Of a stretch of 64,000 nt of DNA, positions 53,103 to 62,925 are shown piece after piece. The position numbers and the translations under genes were made by a program. Each line of letters opens with the position of its first letter. The first letter of the stretch is position 1. Origin of the DNA: Paenibacillus sp. SC116 (GTDB lineage Bacteria; Bacillota; Bacilli; Paenibacillales; Paenibacillaceae). A model generated the notes under the pieces. It ran no database searches. It saw only the letters and a program-made list of their open reading frames with translations, and was not told the DNA's origin. The stretch covers positions 845,134 through 909,133 of the forward strand of contig NZ_JANIOF010000001.1 in NCBI RefSeq assembly GCF_024733555.1, in the 5' to 3' direction.

Positions 53103-53779
53103 TTATATCCATGTCCCCAGACGGTTTCTATATATTTTGGTGAAGATGGCTCATCCTCAATCTTTTGACGCAAACGACGAATGTTGACGTCAACGATTTT
53201 TGGGTCGCCCATATAATCTTTGCCCCACACATGATCCAACAAAATGTCCCGGCTAAGCGTCACATCTTCTTTCTCCATAAAATACTGAATTAAGGAGAAC
53301 TCCGTAGGCGTCAAATCAATAGCCACTTGATCCTTCGTAAAGCGCTTCGCAATGAGATCCAATGTGAAAGGCCCTGATTGATAAACCACTTTTTGCAACG
53401 ACTGCTGGTAGGAATGAACACGACGTAGCAAAGACTGAATACGAGCTACGAGTTCAGTAGGACTGAATGGCTTGCTTACATGATCATCCGCACCAACAGA
53501 TAACGCGTATACTTTATCTTGCTCCTGTACTTTAGCTGTTAAGAAAATAATGCCGATCCGCTCATTATGTTCACGCACACGACGACATACTTCAAAACCA
53601 TCCATACCAGGTACCATTACGTCCAACAGAGCAACGTCAATTCTCGGGTCCGCCATCAATTTTTCAAGTGCTTCTGGTCCATTCGAAGCTTCAACTACTT
53701 CAAATCCATTTCGTTTTAGATTAATTACAATAAAACTGCGGATAGATTCTTCATCTTCAAGAATAAGTATTTTTGTCAA
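53078..53779 (-). CDS. OmpR/PhoB-family response regulator
   Basis: A 233-residue regulator. The receiver (1-120) has phospho-acceptor Asp53 (ALLDVMVPGMDG) and Lys in VSKPFSPTEL (about 105). The winged-helix output (about 135-230) has LTPTEFSLIQYFMEKEDVTL and VNIRRLRQKIEDEPSSPKYI. It works with the overlapping kinase. Target genes are not visible. Confidence 0.94.
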   Translation of the reverse strand: MTKILILEDEESIRSFIVINLKRNGFEVVEASNGPEALEKLMADPRIDVALLDVMVPGMDGFEVCRRVREHNERIGIIFLTAKVQEQDKVYALSVGADDHVSKPFSPTELVARIQSLLRRVHSYQQSLQKVVYQSGPFTLDLIAKRFTKDQVAIDLTPTEFSLIQYFMEKEDVTLSRDILLDHVWGKDYMGDPKIVDVNIRRLRQKIEDEPSSPKYIETVWGHGYKWKAIVLS

Positions 53780-53817
53780 TCGATCCAGCTCCTCTTCCCA
53801 TGTCTTAACTGTACATC

Positions 53818-55113
53818 CTATTTATTTGTTTTTGCGTCTTTGTTCTCTTCCAATGGAAGCTTTGGCTTCAAGTCCAATACTTCTTTACTGTTGATACCGA
53901 TGACTTGGTCGCCATATGCAGCAAGATACAACCACTTATCCTTATAACGTTCCCAAGATCTTACGCTAAAGAATCTTATTTCTGCCAATGTTTCGTTCGT
54001 AAACTGATCAATAAATATAATGTGCTCGTCTACTTGCGACTTAGTATCGATCGTTACTCGTCCATACCACGATCTCGGAATGGTGAATTGGAAGCGCTCC
54101 TGGTGATCACGATATTGCTTCTCAACAAGTTGGAATCCATCATTACCGTCCCACTGAGAATAATTTGTGAAATAAGGAATTTCATATTTCTCGTATAATT
54201 CCCAGCCACTAGGTTCTTCAAGTGAAGCAATCTCAATGATATTATCAGCATTAATATCTACACTGCGAATCACATTAGCTTTGTAAGTTAAGTCTTCACT
54301 AAGAATATTTTTCAACTTACCATTTTCAGTGAGTGTGATAACCTGTGTTAGACCTGTATTCGACTCCGTTGAAGCGTCCAATACAAGACCTCGCTTATAC
54401 TTCGAAATAAAGCCTGAAGTCACATAATTGAAATTATGTGCTTGGCTGTCTAGCTGCAGTTCTCCTCGCTTGACGAAAGTGTTCTCTTTATAGCCAAACA
54501 TACTTAGCTCATAGGGTGAGTCTTTTCTTTTGTTAACGATAAAGAGTTCATCTTTCTTATCTCTATTGAGATCATCGATAACAAATTGGGAGTATGGCTG
54601 CTCGAACATCTTCGTTAGCTCTGAATCTATATAAGAATATACAACTAACCCTTTCGTTAGTTCAACATCACCTGGACCGTATCCGACGACAATGTCAGTG
54701 CGATTATCTTCATTAAAGTCGACTAACTCTACCCGATCCAAATTAGGCCCCGCACCAGGGAAACTAGTTAATTTTCTCCACACAGAGCCATCATATTTGA
54801 GAATCATACCATGTATGCCTTCCACACCTTCCGGTTTATAGAACGTAATTGCCTCACCGACTCCGTCCCCATCAATATCTCCGGTTTGAATGGCACTATT
54901 CACTTTTGAATTTATCGGACGTACGAGAACACCATTCTCTTTCTTGATTTCCTGATCAACAACAGAACTTAAATTTTCTTGTACTTCAGGAAGTTTAGGT
55001 ACCCTTAGCAGTGATATAGGGTCAGCAACTACTTGACATCCAGATAACAGCAGCGTGAACGCAACGAGCAAAGTCGTGCTGCGACGGCGTGTACGCCTCT
55101 TATTCACTTTCAT
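53818..55113 (-). CDS. Lipoprotein with FG-GAP/VCBS-like repeats
   Basis: A 431-residue lipoprotein (LLLSGCQVV, lipid Cys about 26). It carries several Asp-rich calcium-binding-type repeats: DIDGDGVGEAITFY, DFNEDNRTDIVVGY, DLNRDKKDELFIV and DINADNIIEIASL. These are spaced as blades of a beta-propeller. It is the first gene of the operon with a regulator and kinase 38 bases downstream. It may therefore be an accessory sensor or a cell-wall binding protein for that kinase, which is inference from position only. Confidence 0.82.
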   Translation of the reverse strand: MKVNKRRTRRRSTTLLVAFTLLLSGCQVVADPISLLRVPKLPEVQENLSSVVDQEIKKENGVLVRPINSKVNSAIQTGDIDGDGVGEAITFYKPEGVEGIHGMILKYDGSVWRKLTSFPGAGPNLDRVELVDFNEDNRTDIVVGYGPGDVELTKGLVVYSYIDSELTKMFEQPYSQFVIDDLNRDKKDELFIVNKRKDSPYELSMFGYKENTFVKRGELQLDSQAHNFNYVTSGFISKYKRGLVLDASTESNTGLTQVITLTENGKLKNILSEDLTYKANVIRSVDINADNIIEIASLEEPSGWELYEKYEIPYFTNYSQWDGNDGFQLVEKQYRDHQERFQFTIPRSWYGRVTIDTKSQVDEHIIFIDQFTNETLAEIRFFSVRSWERYKDKWLYLAAYGDQVIGINSKEVLDLKPKLPLEENKDAKTNK

Positions 55114-55162
55114 CCCTCGATTCTTTCAACCCTTACATAAGTTGTGCTCATTATTCCAATCT

Positions 55163-55309
55163 TCATGCCTTATCATGCTTATCCAGCTTTCCTTCTGGAG
55201 GAGGACTATGTTCCTTGCAACATTGATACAGCTGCATGCCCTCTGTAATGATATATAAATCATACCCTTTTTTAGGCAAATAGGGAATCAGTACAGACAA
55301 TTGCTCCAC
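55163..55309 (-). CDS. Possible 48-residue small protein without AUG start
   Basis: This frame encodes a plausible soluble peptide: EQLSVLIPYLPKKGYDLYII ... EGMQLYQCCKEH ... PPPEGKLDKHDKA. It opens directly after a TGA-TAG pair. Possible starts are GTG 55309, too far from GGAGA, or ATT 55321, well placed 7 bases after GGAGA but a rare initiator. I do not recognise the family. The protein-like composition argues for a real gene or the end of a truncated one. Confidence 0.4.
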   Translation of the reverse strand: MEQLSVLIPYLPKKGYDLYIITEGMQLYQCCKEHSPPPEGKLDKHDKA

Positions 55310-55342
55310 AATGGCCTGAATCTATCATTCTCCATTATAAAA

Positions 55343-55368
55343 AAAAAGAGTCACCCTTAGGTGACAAA
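55343..55368 (-). terminator. Terminator after DUF3298-like gene
   Basis: GTCACC pairs with GGTGAC around a 4-base loop, followed on the minus strand by a long T-run. Confidence 0.88.
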
Positions 55369-55460
55369 CCCATTACAATTTGTCTAAAGATGCCGTAATC
55401 TTACATTTTGTGGATACATATAACAACCAACTCTGCTAATACACTCTTCAGCCTCTTGGA

Positions 55461-56072
55461 CTAATAGTACAACCGATTAAGTGGGCTCTGTTCACCCGTT
55501 ATCGGCTGCAACGAATAAATGGATATTGGAAAATACACAAATCCATATACATAAGCAGCTAATTGATATAAATCATAAAAGAGTACAAGCGATTTATCCG
55601 TTAAATAGAAAGGCTGATCTGGCGCAATTGCTGTAAAAGGTTCTAATGTCGGGATCTCTCTCTCCTGAATCTGCCTAGCGACATCTTTACTTAAAAACGC
55701 CACATAAGGCGCATCCGGACGAAATAATTCCGCCAACGTATAAAGATGGCCGCTTTTCACTTCAAAGGTCAAGCCACGCTGATACGTCATGCCATGCGCT
55801 GCACCTTTTTTGTAGCCATAAACTGTAAGTGTAAGACTAAGCAATTCACGCTCATTTAATTTTATTTCATACGAACCTTGTACCTCGGTAGTTTCATTTT
55901 CCTCATACCCAGTCAGACGAATCAACTCTAATACTTTGCGGTAGATTACTCGATTTATTTGTGCTGCAGCATGTCCATGCTTCTTATCGTCGACTTGCGG
56001 AAAAATAACATTCAAACGAGGTTTATGAATTTGGTACGAACGTATTTCAACTGGTAAAGGATATAAGGTCAT
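55461..56072 (-). CDS. DUF3298/RsiV-like domain protein
   Basis: A 203-residue protein with the DUF4163-DUF3298 layout seen in the C-terminal part of RsiV-type anti-sigma proteins: INRVIYRKVLELI (about 38-50), LLSLTLTVYGYKKGAAHGMT (about 74-93), FEVKSGHLYTLAELF and DKSLVLFYDLYQLAAYVYGF. It has no signal peptide or membrane segment from the chosen start, ATG 56072, preceded by TAAGGGG. An upstream in-frame start would add a hydrophobic SVMITIISML segment that could act as an anchor, so the start matters for localisation. Confidence 0.72.
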   Translation of the reverse strand: MTLYPLPVEIRSYQIHKPRLNVIFPQVDDKKHGHAAAQINRVIYRKVLELIRLTGYEENETTEVQGSYEIKLNERELLSLTLTVYGYKKGAAHGMTYQRGLTFEVKSGHLYTLAELFRPDAPYVAFLSKDVARQIQEREIPTLEPFTAIAPDQPFYLTDKSLVLFYDLYQLAAYVYGFVYFPISIYSLQPITGEQSPLNRLYY

Positions 56073-56210
56073 CGCGATTCCCCTTAACATACTGATGATT
56101 GTGATCATTACGCTCATCCTATGACAAGGGGAGGTCAAACGTGACTTTAGCCTATTTAAAAACTACATGAATAAAACGATTGATGAAATAAAGTGCCTGA
56201 ATCAAGTACA

Positions 56211-56942
56211 TTATATGGATAGTCGCTGCTTTTCCGTCTGAAGTAATCTGCGTCCCTTCACATCAACTTCTATCCGACCATTTGCAAGCCCTATAACGCG
56301 CGTCGCATATTTTTCGGCAAGTTCTACCTGATGCAGGACAGCGACCACCGTCACTTGTTCTTTCATCGCCAATTCCCCAAGTGTGTTCATAACGGTTTCT
56401 GCTGATTTCGGATCTAGCCCGAGCACTGGCTCATCTACTAGCAACACCTGAGCACCGTGGACTAATGCGCGTGCAATAGCAACCCGTTGACGCTCTCCAC
56501 CACTTAATTCGGATGTCAGCATATGAGCCTTGTCCAGCAGCCCTAGACGTTCCAACATGTCCATGGCTCCCATATAGTCATCGTTGCGTATCATTCCAGT
56601 AACCATACGCCACAAAGGTGTTTGTTGGGATCGGCCGATCAATACATTTTTCAGTGCTTTTCGATGTACATTCAACACTGGTGTTTGTTCCAGGTACGCA
56701 CATTCACGTCGCACTCTTCGTTTTCCCGACCATCCTTGTGCAGTAATATTATGGTCATCCATGCGGTATGTACCGCTCGTCCAAGTTTGCTGCATCGCAA
56801 GACATTTTAATAGAGTAGATTTACCGCTACCACTCGATCCTACGATGCCAACAAATTCTCCCTTTTCTAGTTCTAAATCGATTTGTTGCAGAGCCGTCTC
56901 AGAAGGCGGATATACTTTGCTTAAATTCTCTATTTTTAGCAT
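56211..56942 (-). CDS. Orphan ABC transporter ATPase (PhnC-like)
   Basis: A 243-residue ATPase: GSSGSGKST (about 36-44), Q-loop CAYLEQTPVLNVHRKALKNV, signature LSGGERQRVAIARAL and LLVDEPVLGLDPKSA. The Q-loop and its surroundings recall PhnC-type phosphonate transport ATPases, but no permease or binding protein gene is adjacent. The Q-loop Gln is followed by TPVLNVHR, somewhat diverged. I start at ATG 56942, which GGAGAGC precedes. The partner transporter is unknown. Confidence 0.82.
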   Translation of the reverse strand: MLKIENLSKVYPPSETALQQIDLELEKGEFVGIVGSSGSGKSTLLKCLAMQQTWTSGTYRMDDHNITAQGWSGKRRVRRECAYLEQTPVLNVHRKALKNVLIGRSQQTPLWRMVTGMIRNDDYMGAMDMLERLGLLDKAHMLTSELSGGERQRVAIARALVHGAQVLLVDEPVLGLDPKSAETVMNTLGELAMKEQVTVVAVLHQVELAEKYATRVIGLANGRIEVDVKGRRLLQTEKQRLSI

Positions 56943-57089
56943 ATGATATGCTCTCCTCTCCACTAACCGAACTTATGTATAGTCTAAAAAAGGTTGTCCC
57001 ATTCGCGCAAGCAAATCTTTCACCTGCATTGAATAAAGACAACCTTAAAAAGTGTTACACATTTATATGATATTACATATGCATGAAAA

Positions 57090-58274
57090 TTACGAATCTG
57101 TTGCTGAACGTATCGTTCCTCTGAACCTGAAGCCCATTACCGAGAAAACAATAAAGAAACAAGCTAGTATATAGAAAATGCTTCCTATTGAAATATACTT
57201 GATGCCCATTCCTGCTAAATACGGACCGAGTAAGCTCCCGATACTAAAATGCAAGGACGCGAGCATATTGGCTGAAGGCAAATATGCTTTGGGAAGTATA
57301 TCTGCCGCGTATGCGAGCCCCAAAGAAAAGAATGAGCCCACGAATCCACCAGCAAGCATAAATAGGATGAGCAGCATCCATGTATTGTCGCCTACCATTG
57401 GAACAAACACAAATACGAGACCGCCTATAATTCCACAAATCATAAGGACAGCTTTACGATTCCAACGATCACTGAGCATGCCAAGCGGCAATTGCAAGAT
57501 GAGACCGCCTAAACCGAAGAATGGCAGCAAATAAGATATCGACGCTTCACCCATGCCTAAACGCATTGCATACACAGGGAACCCGCTGTTCATAGATGCT
57601 TCCATATAGCCAAACAACATCGCTGGCATTAGTGCAAACCAAGCCCATTGATAAGAACGACGATAGCGCTGCGGCGGCTGTTCCATACCTGTAGATGCAT
57701 CTGCTTTGCGATCAGGCAGGATCCACCAAGCTATGACCATAATAATGAGAAATAACACCGCTGTTACAATAAAAGGTGCAGCATCGTTTATTTTCAATAA
57801 ATTGATTCCTAAAGGTCCTAAACTGAACCCCACCCCATACGCCATTCCGTATAAAGAAATGTTTCGTCCACGACGATCTGCTGGGCTAATCGACACTGCC
57901 CATAATTGAGTAGCATAGTGCAAAGCACTGTCACCCATTCCTACAATTAAACGAAGAACGATCCAAAAGCCGATGCTTGGAATAAGCGGAAACAGCAGCA
58001 TCGCTATCGTTACGGCAATCATGCCACCAAGCAGCATACGCTTGAAGCCCACTTTAATTAAAATTCGTTCAACGAAGAACATCATACCAAATACGCCAAC
58101 ATATAACGCTGTAGCATTAAGTCCGTTTATATCAGACGGCACACCCATGCGCTCCAAGAAAATGGTAAGCAACGGTAATAACAAGCCCTGGCTAAGACCC
58201 GTTATCATAACAACCGCAATCAAAATGACAAATTGCCATGTAGGAGACGTTGTTGTACGTCGTGCTGTAATCAT
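57090..58274 (-). CDS. MFS transporter, divergent to ArsR-type regulator
   Basis: A 394-residue, 12-segment major facilitator. Motifs: GLSQGLLLPLLTIFLERMGV (TM1 region), FFVERILIKVGFKRMLLGGM (loop 2-3) and LSDRWNRKAVLMICGI (loop 8-9). These resemble YitZ/YfkF-like drug transporters. The start is ATG 58274 with GGAGGGA before it. It is divergent from the ArsR-type gene over about 220 bases, so it is a likely target of that regulator. Confidence 0.87.
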   Translation of the reverse strand: MITARRTTTSPTWQFVILIAVVMITGLSQGLLLPLLTIFLERMGVPSDINGLNATALYVGVFGMMFFVERILIKVGFKRMLLGGMIAVTIAMLLFPLIPSIGFWIVLRLIVGMGDSALHYATQLWAVSISPADRRGRNISLYGMAYGVGFSLGPLGINLLKINDAAPFIVTAVLFLIIMVIAWWILPDRKADASTGMEQPPQRYRRSYQWAWFALMPAMLFGYMEASMNSGFPVYAMRLGMGEASISYLLPFFGLGGLILQLPLGMLSDRWNRKAVLMICGIIGGLVFVFVPMVGDNTWMLLILFMLAGGFVGSFFSLGLAYAADILPKAYLPSANMLASLHFSIGSLLGPYLAGMGIKYISIGSIFYILACFFIVFSVMGFRFRGTIRSATDS

Positions 58275-58496
58275 ATTCTCCCTCCACATTATGTAGTTAT
58301 TTATATACGTTTTACACACAAAAAAACATGAATTCGTTTAACGAACTCACGTGGTTAGTGTCAACATTTCAATATTATAGTGGACAACTGCTGTAAACAC
58401 AATTCATAATGAATAAGGAATAATGCCCAATGCAATTCTATAAGAGAATGTTCAACCGTATCGATGTTGAACATCATCATTAAGGAGGACCGTGTA

Positions 58497-59408
58497 ATGG
58501 CCCTTCACATTCGAGTCGAATGTTCAGCCGTTTACGAGTTTATCGGAAGTTTTATGCTCTTCGTGCAACGCAAGTGGATACATAATGTAGATGATGGCTT
58601 AGAATGGGTTCGATATGTTGAGCAGCAGGTACCTGATTCATTCCTTATCCGTTCTACTCAACTTCAGAACTATTCCATTAATGAGTTCGATATGTTATTC
58701 GCCGCATCACTCGAATTAAACCATTCACACCAAGTGTCGTTGTTTCTAGAACAACTGGAAGCGATGAACTACGATGCATGGTTAAGCCTATTTGCTCACA
58801 GTGGACTGCCATACGATAATGAGCATGTGGACAGATTAAAACAAGGCTATATCCCACTACTTCATGAGTGGTACGAGCACTATTTCCGCTGGTCTGTACC
58901 TAATTGGGAGCCTATTCTTATTGAAGATGCCGCTGAGAAAACGCGCCTGTTGAATAAGATGTCTCCTGTAGATCTCATTGAACTTGCAACCAATGGAGCC
59001 GTCTTTGATAATAACGATCACATGCGTGAAGTCATACTAGCTCCTATGTGGCATTACCGACCTATAATCAACACTTGTACGTTTACAAATACAACGTTAG
59101 TGTTATACGCAACAGAATCGGAAGAAGATGATGATGTTCCACCTAAGTCGCTTAAGCGGATGATTCACGCATTATCTAGCGATGTTCGGTTGAAAATGCT
59201 GCGGTATCTTTCGCATGAGTCAGTCACTTTTTCAGAGCTTGTATCCTTTGTTCAACTCGAAGAAAGCTCCGTTCAGCAGCATCTCGTCATTTTGCGTGCT
59301 GCGGGCTATATTCGTACGTTTTGGAATGGCAAAGTGGAACGAATTTCACTGCGCCAAGAAGGAATTTCCGATCTATCGGCATTTTTAGAAAATTATGTAC
59401 AGTCTTGA
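58497..59408 (+). CDS. ArsR-type regulator with long N-terminal domain
   Basis: A 303-residue protein. The C-terminal winged HTH (about 215-300) is ArsR-like: MIHALSSDVRLKMLRYLSHE ... SSVQQHLVILRAAGYIRTFW and the wing GKVERISLRQEGI. The N-terminal 200 residues form a domain seen in a subgroup of bacillar ArsR-like regulators, without recognisable ligand motifs. AAGGAGGACC precedes the ATG at 58497. It faces the MFS gene and may control it. Confidence 0.8.
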   Translation: MALHIRVECSAVYEFIGSFMLFVQRKWIHNVDDGLEWVRYVEQQVPDSFLIRSTQLQNYSINEFDMLFAASLELNHSHQVSLFLEQLEAMNYDAWLSLFAHSGLPYDNEHVDRLKQGYIPLLHEWYEHYFRWSVPNWEPILIEDAAEKTRLLNKMSPVDLIELATNGAVFDNNDHMREVILAPMWHYRPIINTCTFTNTTLVLYATESEEDDDVPPKSLKRMIHALSSDVRLKMLRYLSHESVTFSELVSFVQLEESSVQQHLVILRAAGYIRTFWNGKVERISLRQEGISDLSAFLENYVQS

Positions 59409-59507
59409 TCGATCGTCATATAAGAAATAATGTTCGAATGTAATAGCAAGTCAACATTGAGCGATTAATTTCCAGATGACCGTCAAGCTCCATGGAGGTG
59501 AATCGCG

Positions 59508-60278
59508 ATGAGCCAATCTACACAGTCCGTCAAACAAACGTTGTTGTTCGATCTGGATGATACGCTTATCCACTGTAATAAATATTTTGATATCGTCATT
59601 GCTGAATATTTAAAATTAATGAGTCGCTGGTTCGATGCCTATCGCGTTGAGCAACAAGAGATTTTAACAATTCAGTCGCGTTTCGACTTGGAAGGAGTTA
59701 GTGCTAACGGTTTCGTCAGCACACATTTTCCCCAGTCATTAGTAAAATGCTATACATTTTTGTGCGAGCAAACAGGACGAACTTACTCACAAGATGAGTA
59801 TGAAATATTGTGGAAGCTTGGGCTGAGCGTATATGAAATAGAAGTTGAACCATACCCAGGCATGCTGGACACGCTGAATCGATTACGTGATGAAGGCCAT
59901 GAACTACACCTATACACAGGTGGCGAAACCGTGATCCAGCAACGTAAAATAGAACAGATGAAATTGTCTACCTACTTTGACGACCGTATTTTTATACGTC
60001 AGCACAAGACAACGGAAGCCTTATCCTCAATTCTTAATCAACTGGAGACTGACCCGTTGCAAACTTGGATGATCGGCAATTCATTGCGCACAGATGTGAT
60101 CCCTGCCCTGACAAACGGTATCAATTCTGTCTACTTGAAGCAGAACAATGAATGGGCCTACAATCTTGTAGAAGTGACTATCGAGCCAAAGGGTGCATTT
60201 TATACCATTGATCGACTAACCGCGGTTCCTGATGTGATCCAGCAATGGTGTGCACAGCGAGAAGCTCGCGTTCTTTAA
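59508..60278 (+). CDS. HAD-family hydrolase
   Basis: A 256-residue protein. Motif I is LLFDLDDTLIHC (residues about 13-24), with nucleophile and acid Asp. Motif II is LYTGG (about 145), motif III the Lys in IFIRQHKTTE (about 170), and motif IV WMIGNSLRTDVIPALTNG (about 190-207). The helical cap between motifs I and II places it near PGP/HAD subfamily IA. The substrate is unknown. GGAGGTGAATCGCG precedes the ATG. Confidence 0.87.
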   Translation: MSQSTQSVKQTLLFDLDDTLIHCNKYFDIVIAEYLKLMSRWFDAYRVEQQEILTIQSRFDLEGVSANGFVSTHFPQSLVKCYTFLCEQTGRTYSQDEYEILWKLGLSVYEIEVEPYPGMLDTLNRLRDEGHELHLYTGGETVIQQRKIEQMKLSTYFDDRIFIRQHKTTEALSSILNQLETDPLQTWMIGNSLRTDVIPALTNGINSVYLKQNNEWAYNLVEVTIEPKGAFYTIDRLTAVPDVIQQWCAQREARVL

Positions 60279-60339
60279 TGTTACCCACCAACTGAAATAA
60301 CTGCTCTTTTGCCTATACATGGAGCAACAATATCACTAG

Positions 60340-60402
60340 CACCCCTTCGATACTTGTAAAGGATTTTTGATATCCTCCTTTGCATCGGAGGGGTGTTTTT
60401 TT
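60340..60402 (+). terminator. Terminator after HAD hydrolase
   Basis: CACCCCTTCGAT pairs with ATCGGAGGGGTG (one G-T pair), followed by TTTTTTT. An inner AAGGAT/ATCCTT stem is also possible. Confidence 0.82.
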
Positions 60403-60416
60403 AGATGTACGAATAA

Positions 60417-60456
60417 TAAAAAGCACTCCAAACCTAAAAACATTCAGAGTGCTTTC
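60417..60456 (-). terminator. topB: Terminator after topB
   Basis: GAAAGCACTC pairs with GAGTGCTTTT on the minus strand, with TTATTATT following. Confidence 0.85.
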
Positions 60457-60499
60457 ATCATCGTTTTGTTGTGCTCAAATTTTATAAATTTTGCTGCTA

Positions 60500-62683
60500 T
60501 CACTTAGGCTTGTCCTTATCAGGTGATTTAAATTGAAAAGCGATTTTTGAATCTGTAGCATTCCATACTAGGGCTGCTTCAAATACTTTATCGCCTTTCT
60601 TAAATCCTTTCAACATCGAAGTTTCGCCCTTAGTAAGCAATCGCTTAACCATTGCTGCAGATATAGACTTACCAAGAATTTTTTTAGAAACAGTGAAGCG
60701 ACAGTTCGGATATCCTGTACAACCATATATCACTTTCTTATCGACTACAGCCTTTTTGCACATCGGACATGGCCCTAATTCATCTGATTGAGTATTAGCC
60801 TTGGACTGACTCGGAGAATCATGGTCCTCCTGTTCAAGGGGCTGTATGGTGAATGACCAACTCTTCTCATTATCAATGGCATCTTGGATCAGTTTGTGGG
60901 TTAGCTTTTTGGCCTGCTCCATAAACGATTGTGGTGAAGCTTGTCCTTGGCCAATTTCATGTAATCTCTGCTCCCATTTCGCTGTCATCTCCGCTGAAGC
61001 TAAGACACTTTCACCTAACGCATCAATGAGCATTATTCCTTTTGGCTTGGCATATACCATGTTTTTCTTTACTTCGATATATTTCCGATCTTTCAGCACC
61101 GATATAATGCCAGCTCTGGTAGCTTCCGTACCCAGTCCTTCTGTCCGTTCTAATACTTTTTCCAGCTCAGAATTATCTAAGTGTTTGCCTGCTGTTTTCA
61201 TTAATGTGATTAATTGTCCTTCTGTATATCGCTTAGGTGGCTGTGTCTTTCCTTCTTTTACTTGAAGGCTTGCCACATGACCTATTGCACCTTCCGCTAG
61301 CTGTGGAGGGATCATCGTCTCCTCGTCATCATCTTCCTGTCGGTACAGCACTTTACGCCAACCCTCTTGCATAATCTGCTTGCCTTTAGTTACGAATGTC
61401 TCTTCTTGCTCTACTGTTGTCGTTAATTTCGTATAATTAATAATCGCTTTTTCATAATGTGCTGCTATTAATCGCTTGGCAATCAGTTCATAAAGATGTC
61501 GTTGTTCTTCTTTTAAGCGCATCAGATTCGGAACTTGCTCAGTTGGCACAATTGCATAGTGATCACTAACTTTAGCTGCATTAACAAAGCGCTTGTTGCT
61601 TATAATGGATTCATTTGGAAGCGGGTAATATTGTGCCAAAGATTCAAACCGCGATAGCTTTTGCAGTATATCTGGGAATTGCTTGGCCTCTTCTTCTGTG
61701 ACATATGCCGAGTCAGACCTAGGATAAGATATGTAACCTTCTAGATAAAGTTGTTGCAAAGTGTTCAACGTTTGCTGCGGTGAATATTTGTAAATTTGGT
61801 TGGCAGCAGCCTGTAAAGCAGATAAGTTGAACAACTGCGGAGGCTGAAATTCTTTGCGCTCAGTATGAATGCTTGTAATCGTTGCAGGTTTACTTTCACA
61901 GCGCACGCGTGCTTGTTCTGCCTCTTCAGCAGAAGCAAAGCGCGTTTGCTCCCCTTTAAACCATGTGCCTTCATAGTTCAATCCATCCATGTCAAATTGA
62001 GCTTTAAGCTCCCAGAAAGGTTCTGACTTGAAGTTCTGAATCTCCTTCTCTCTTGCTACGATTAATGCCAACGTCGGGCTTTGTACGCGACCTGTAGAGA
62101 ATACTTCCCGAACTCCCCGGCGTTGGAACAACAAGGAGTACACTCTAGAGCCATTCATTCCTACAAGCCAATCTGCACAAGAGCGGCTCACCGCCTCGTA
62201 ATACAAATTCCTTGTCTGTCCCTCTTCCAATAGATTAGAGAAACCTTGAACAACAGACTTTGGTGTAAGGGAAGAAATCCATAGTCGCTTCATTGGTTTC
62301 TTTACACCGCTCAACTGAATAATAATTCGGACGATATATTCGCCTTCTCGCCCAGCATCGCTTGCAATAATAATTTCCTTTACATTCGGGCGCTGAAGCA
62401 AGCCTTTGAGTAATTGAAATTGTTTGGCTTTAGATGGAGTGACTTTATGTTGAAATTTCGGCGGTAAAATAGGTAAAGTGTTCAAATTCCATCGTTTATA
62501 AACGGGATCATACGACTCCGGTGGAACCAATTCACAAATATGCCCCACTGCCCAACCTACATAAGCACCCTCTGGAAACTGTGTACATGGTGCGATCTCA
62601 ATATATCCTTGCTGTTTCTTATGCTTGAACGGAGCTGCTAACTTCGCCCCTTGATCTGGCTTTTCCGCAATAATTAGCTGCAA
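60500..62683 (-). CDS. topB: DNA topoisomerase III
   Basis: About 727 residues, type IA topoisomerase. The N-terminal Toprim has IIAEKPDQGAKLAAPF and SDAGREGEYIVR (acidic metal site). The nucleophile Tyr lies in GYISYPRSDS (about 320), and GRVQSPTLALIVAREKEIQ (about 198-216) is conserved. A four-Cys zinc ribbon lies near the C-terminus (CPMCKKAV ... GCTGYPNC). It relaxes negative supercoils and decatenates DNA. The start is probably TTG 62683, since AGAAGGGG lies 9 bases before it; a TTG nine bases upstream abuts that site. The first codons and terminator region are repeated at 63131-63200. Confidence 0.93.
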   Translation of the reverse strand: MQLIIAEKPDQGAKLAAPFKHKKQQGYIEIAPCTQFPEGAYVGWAVGHICELVPPESYDPVYKRWNLNTLPILPPKFQHKVTPSKAKQFQLLKGLLQRPNVKEIIIASDAGREGEYIVRIIIQLSGVKKPMKRLWISSLTPKSVVQGFSNLLEEGQTRNLYYEAVSRSCADWLVGMNGSRVYSLLFQRRGVREVFSTGRVQSPTLALIVAREKEIQNFKSEPFWELKAQFDMDGLNYEGTWFKGEQTRFASAEEAEQARVRCESKPATITSIHTERKEFQPPQLFNLSALQAAANQIYKYSPQQTLNTLQQLYLEGYISYPRSDSAYVTEEEAKQFPDILQKLSRFESLAQYYPLPNESIISNKRFVNAAKVSDHYAIVPTEQVPNLMRLKEEQRHLYELIAKRLIAAHYEKAIINYTKLTTTVEQEETFVTKGKQIMQEGWRKVLYRQEDDDEETMIPPQLAEGAIGHVASLQVKEGKTQPPKRYTEGQLITLMKTAGKHLDNSELEKVLERTEGLGTEATRAGIISVLKDRKYIEVKKNMVYAKPKGIMLIDALGESVLASAEMTAKWEQRLHEIGQGQASPQSFMEQAKKLTHKLIQDAIDNEKSWSFTIQPLEQEDHDSPSQSKANTQSDELGPCPMCKKAVVDKKVIYGCTGYPNCRFTVSKKILGKSISAAMVKRLLTKGETSMLKGFKKGDKVFEAALVWNATDSKIAFQFKSPDKDKPK

Positions 62684-62708
62684 ACGGTGCAACCCCTTCT
62701 CAAGAAGT

Positions 62709-62745
62709 AAAAAAGGTCGAGATGCTCACCTCGACCTTACTTTAT
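62709..62745. terminator. Bidirectional terminator between topB and collagen-like relic
   Basis: AAGGTCGAG pairs with CTCGACCTT. A-rich and T-rich flanks lie on both strands. A copy lies at 63171-63200. Confidence 0.82.
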
Positions 62746-62925
62746 CAATAGCCATTATTTTATCACATGTCAAAAATGTACTCAATCCATCTTGAATCCT
62801 ATCTAAGGTTGATTATGTCTGATGATCCAAACTGAAGCTCTAGATGCTGCTGTCAATATTTCACTAGCTAGAACGAAGAATACTTTGACGGGGATACATG
62901 ATCACCTTTTGAATAATTTCGTAAG

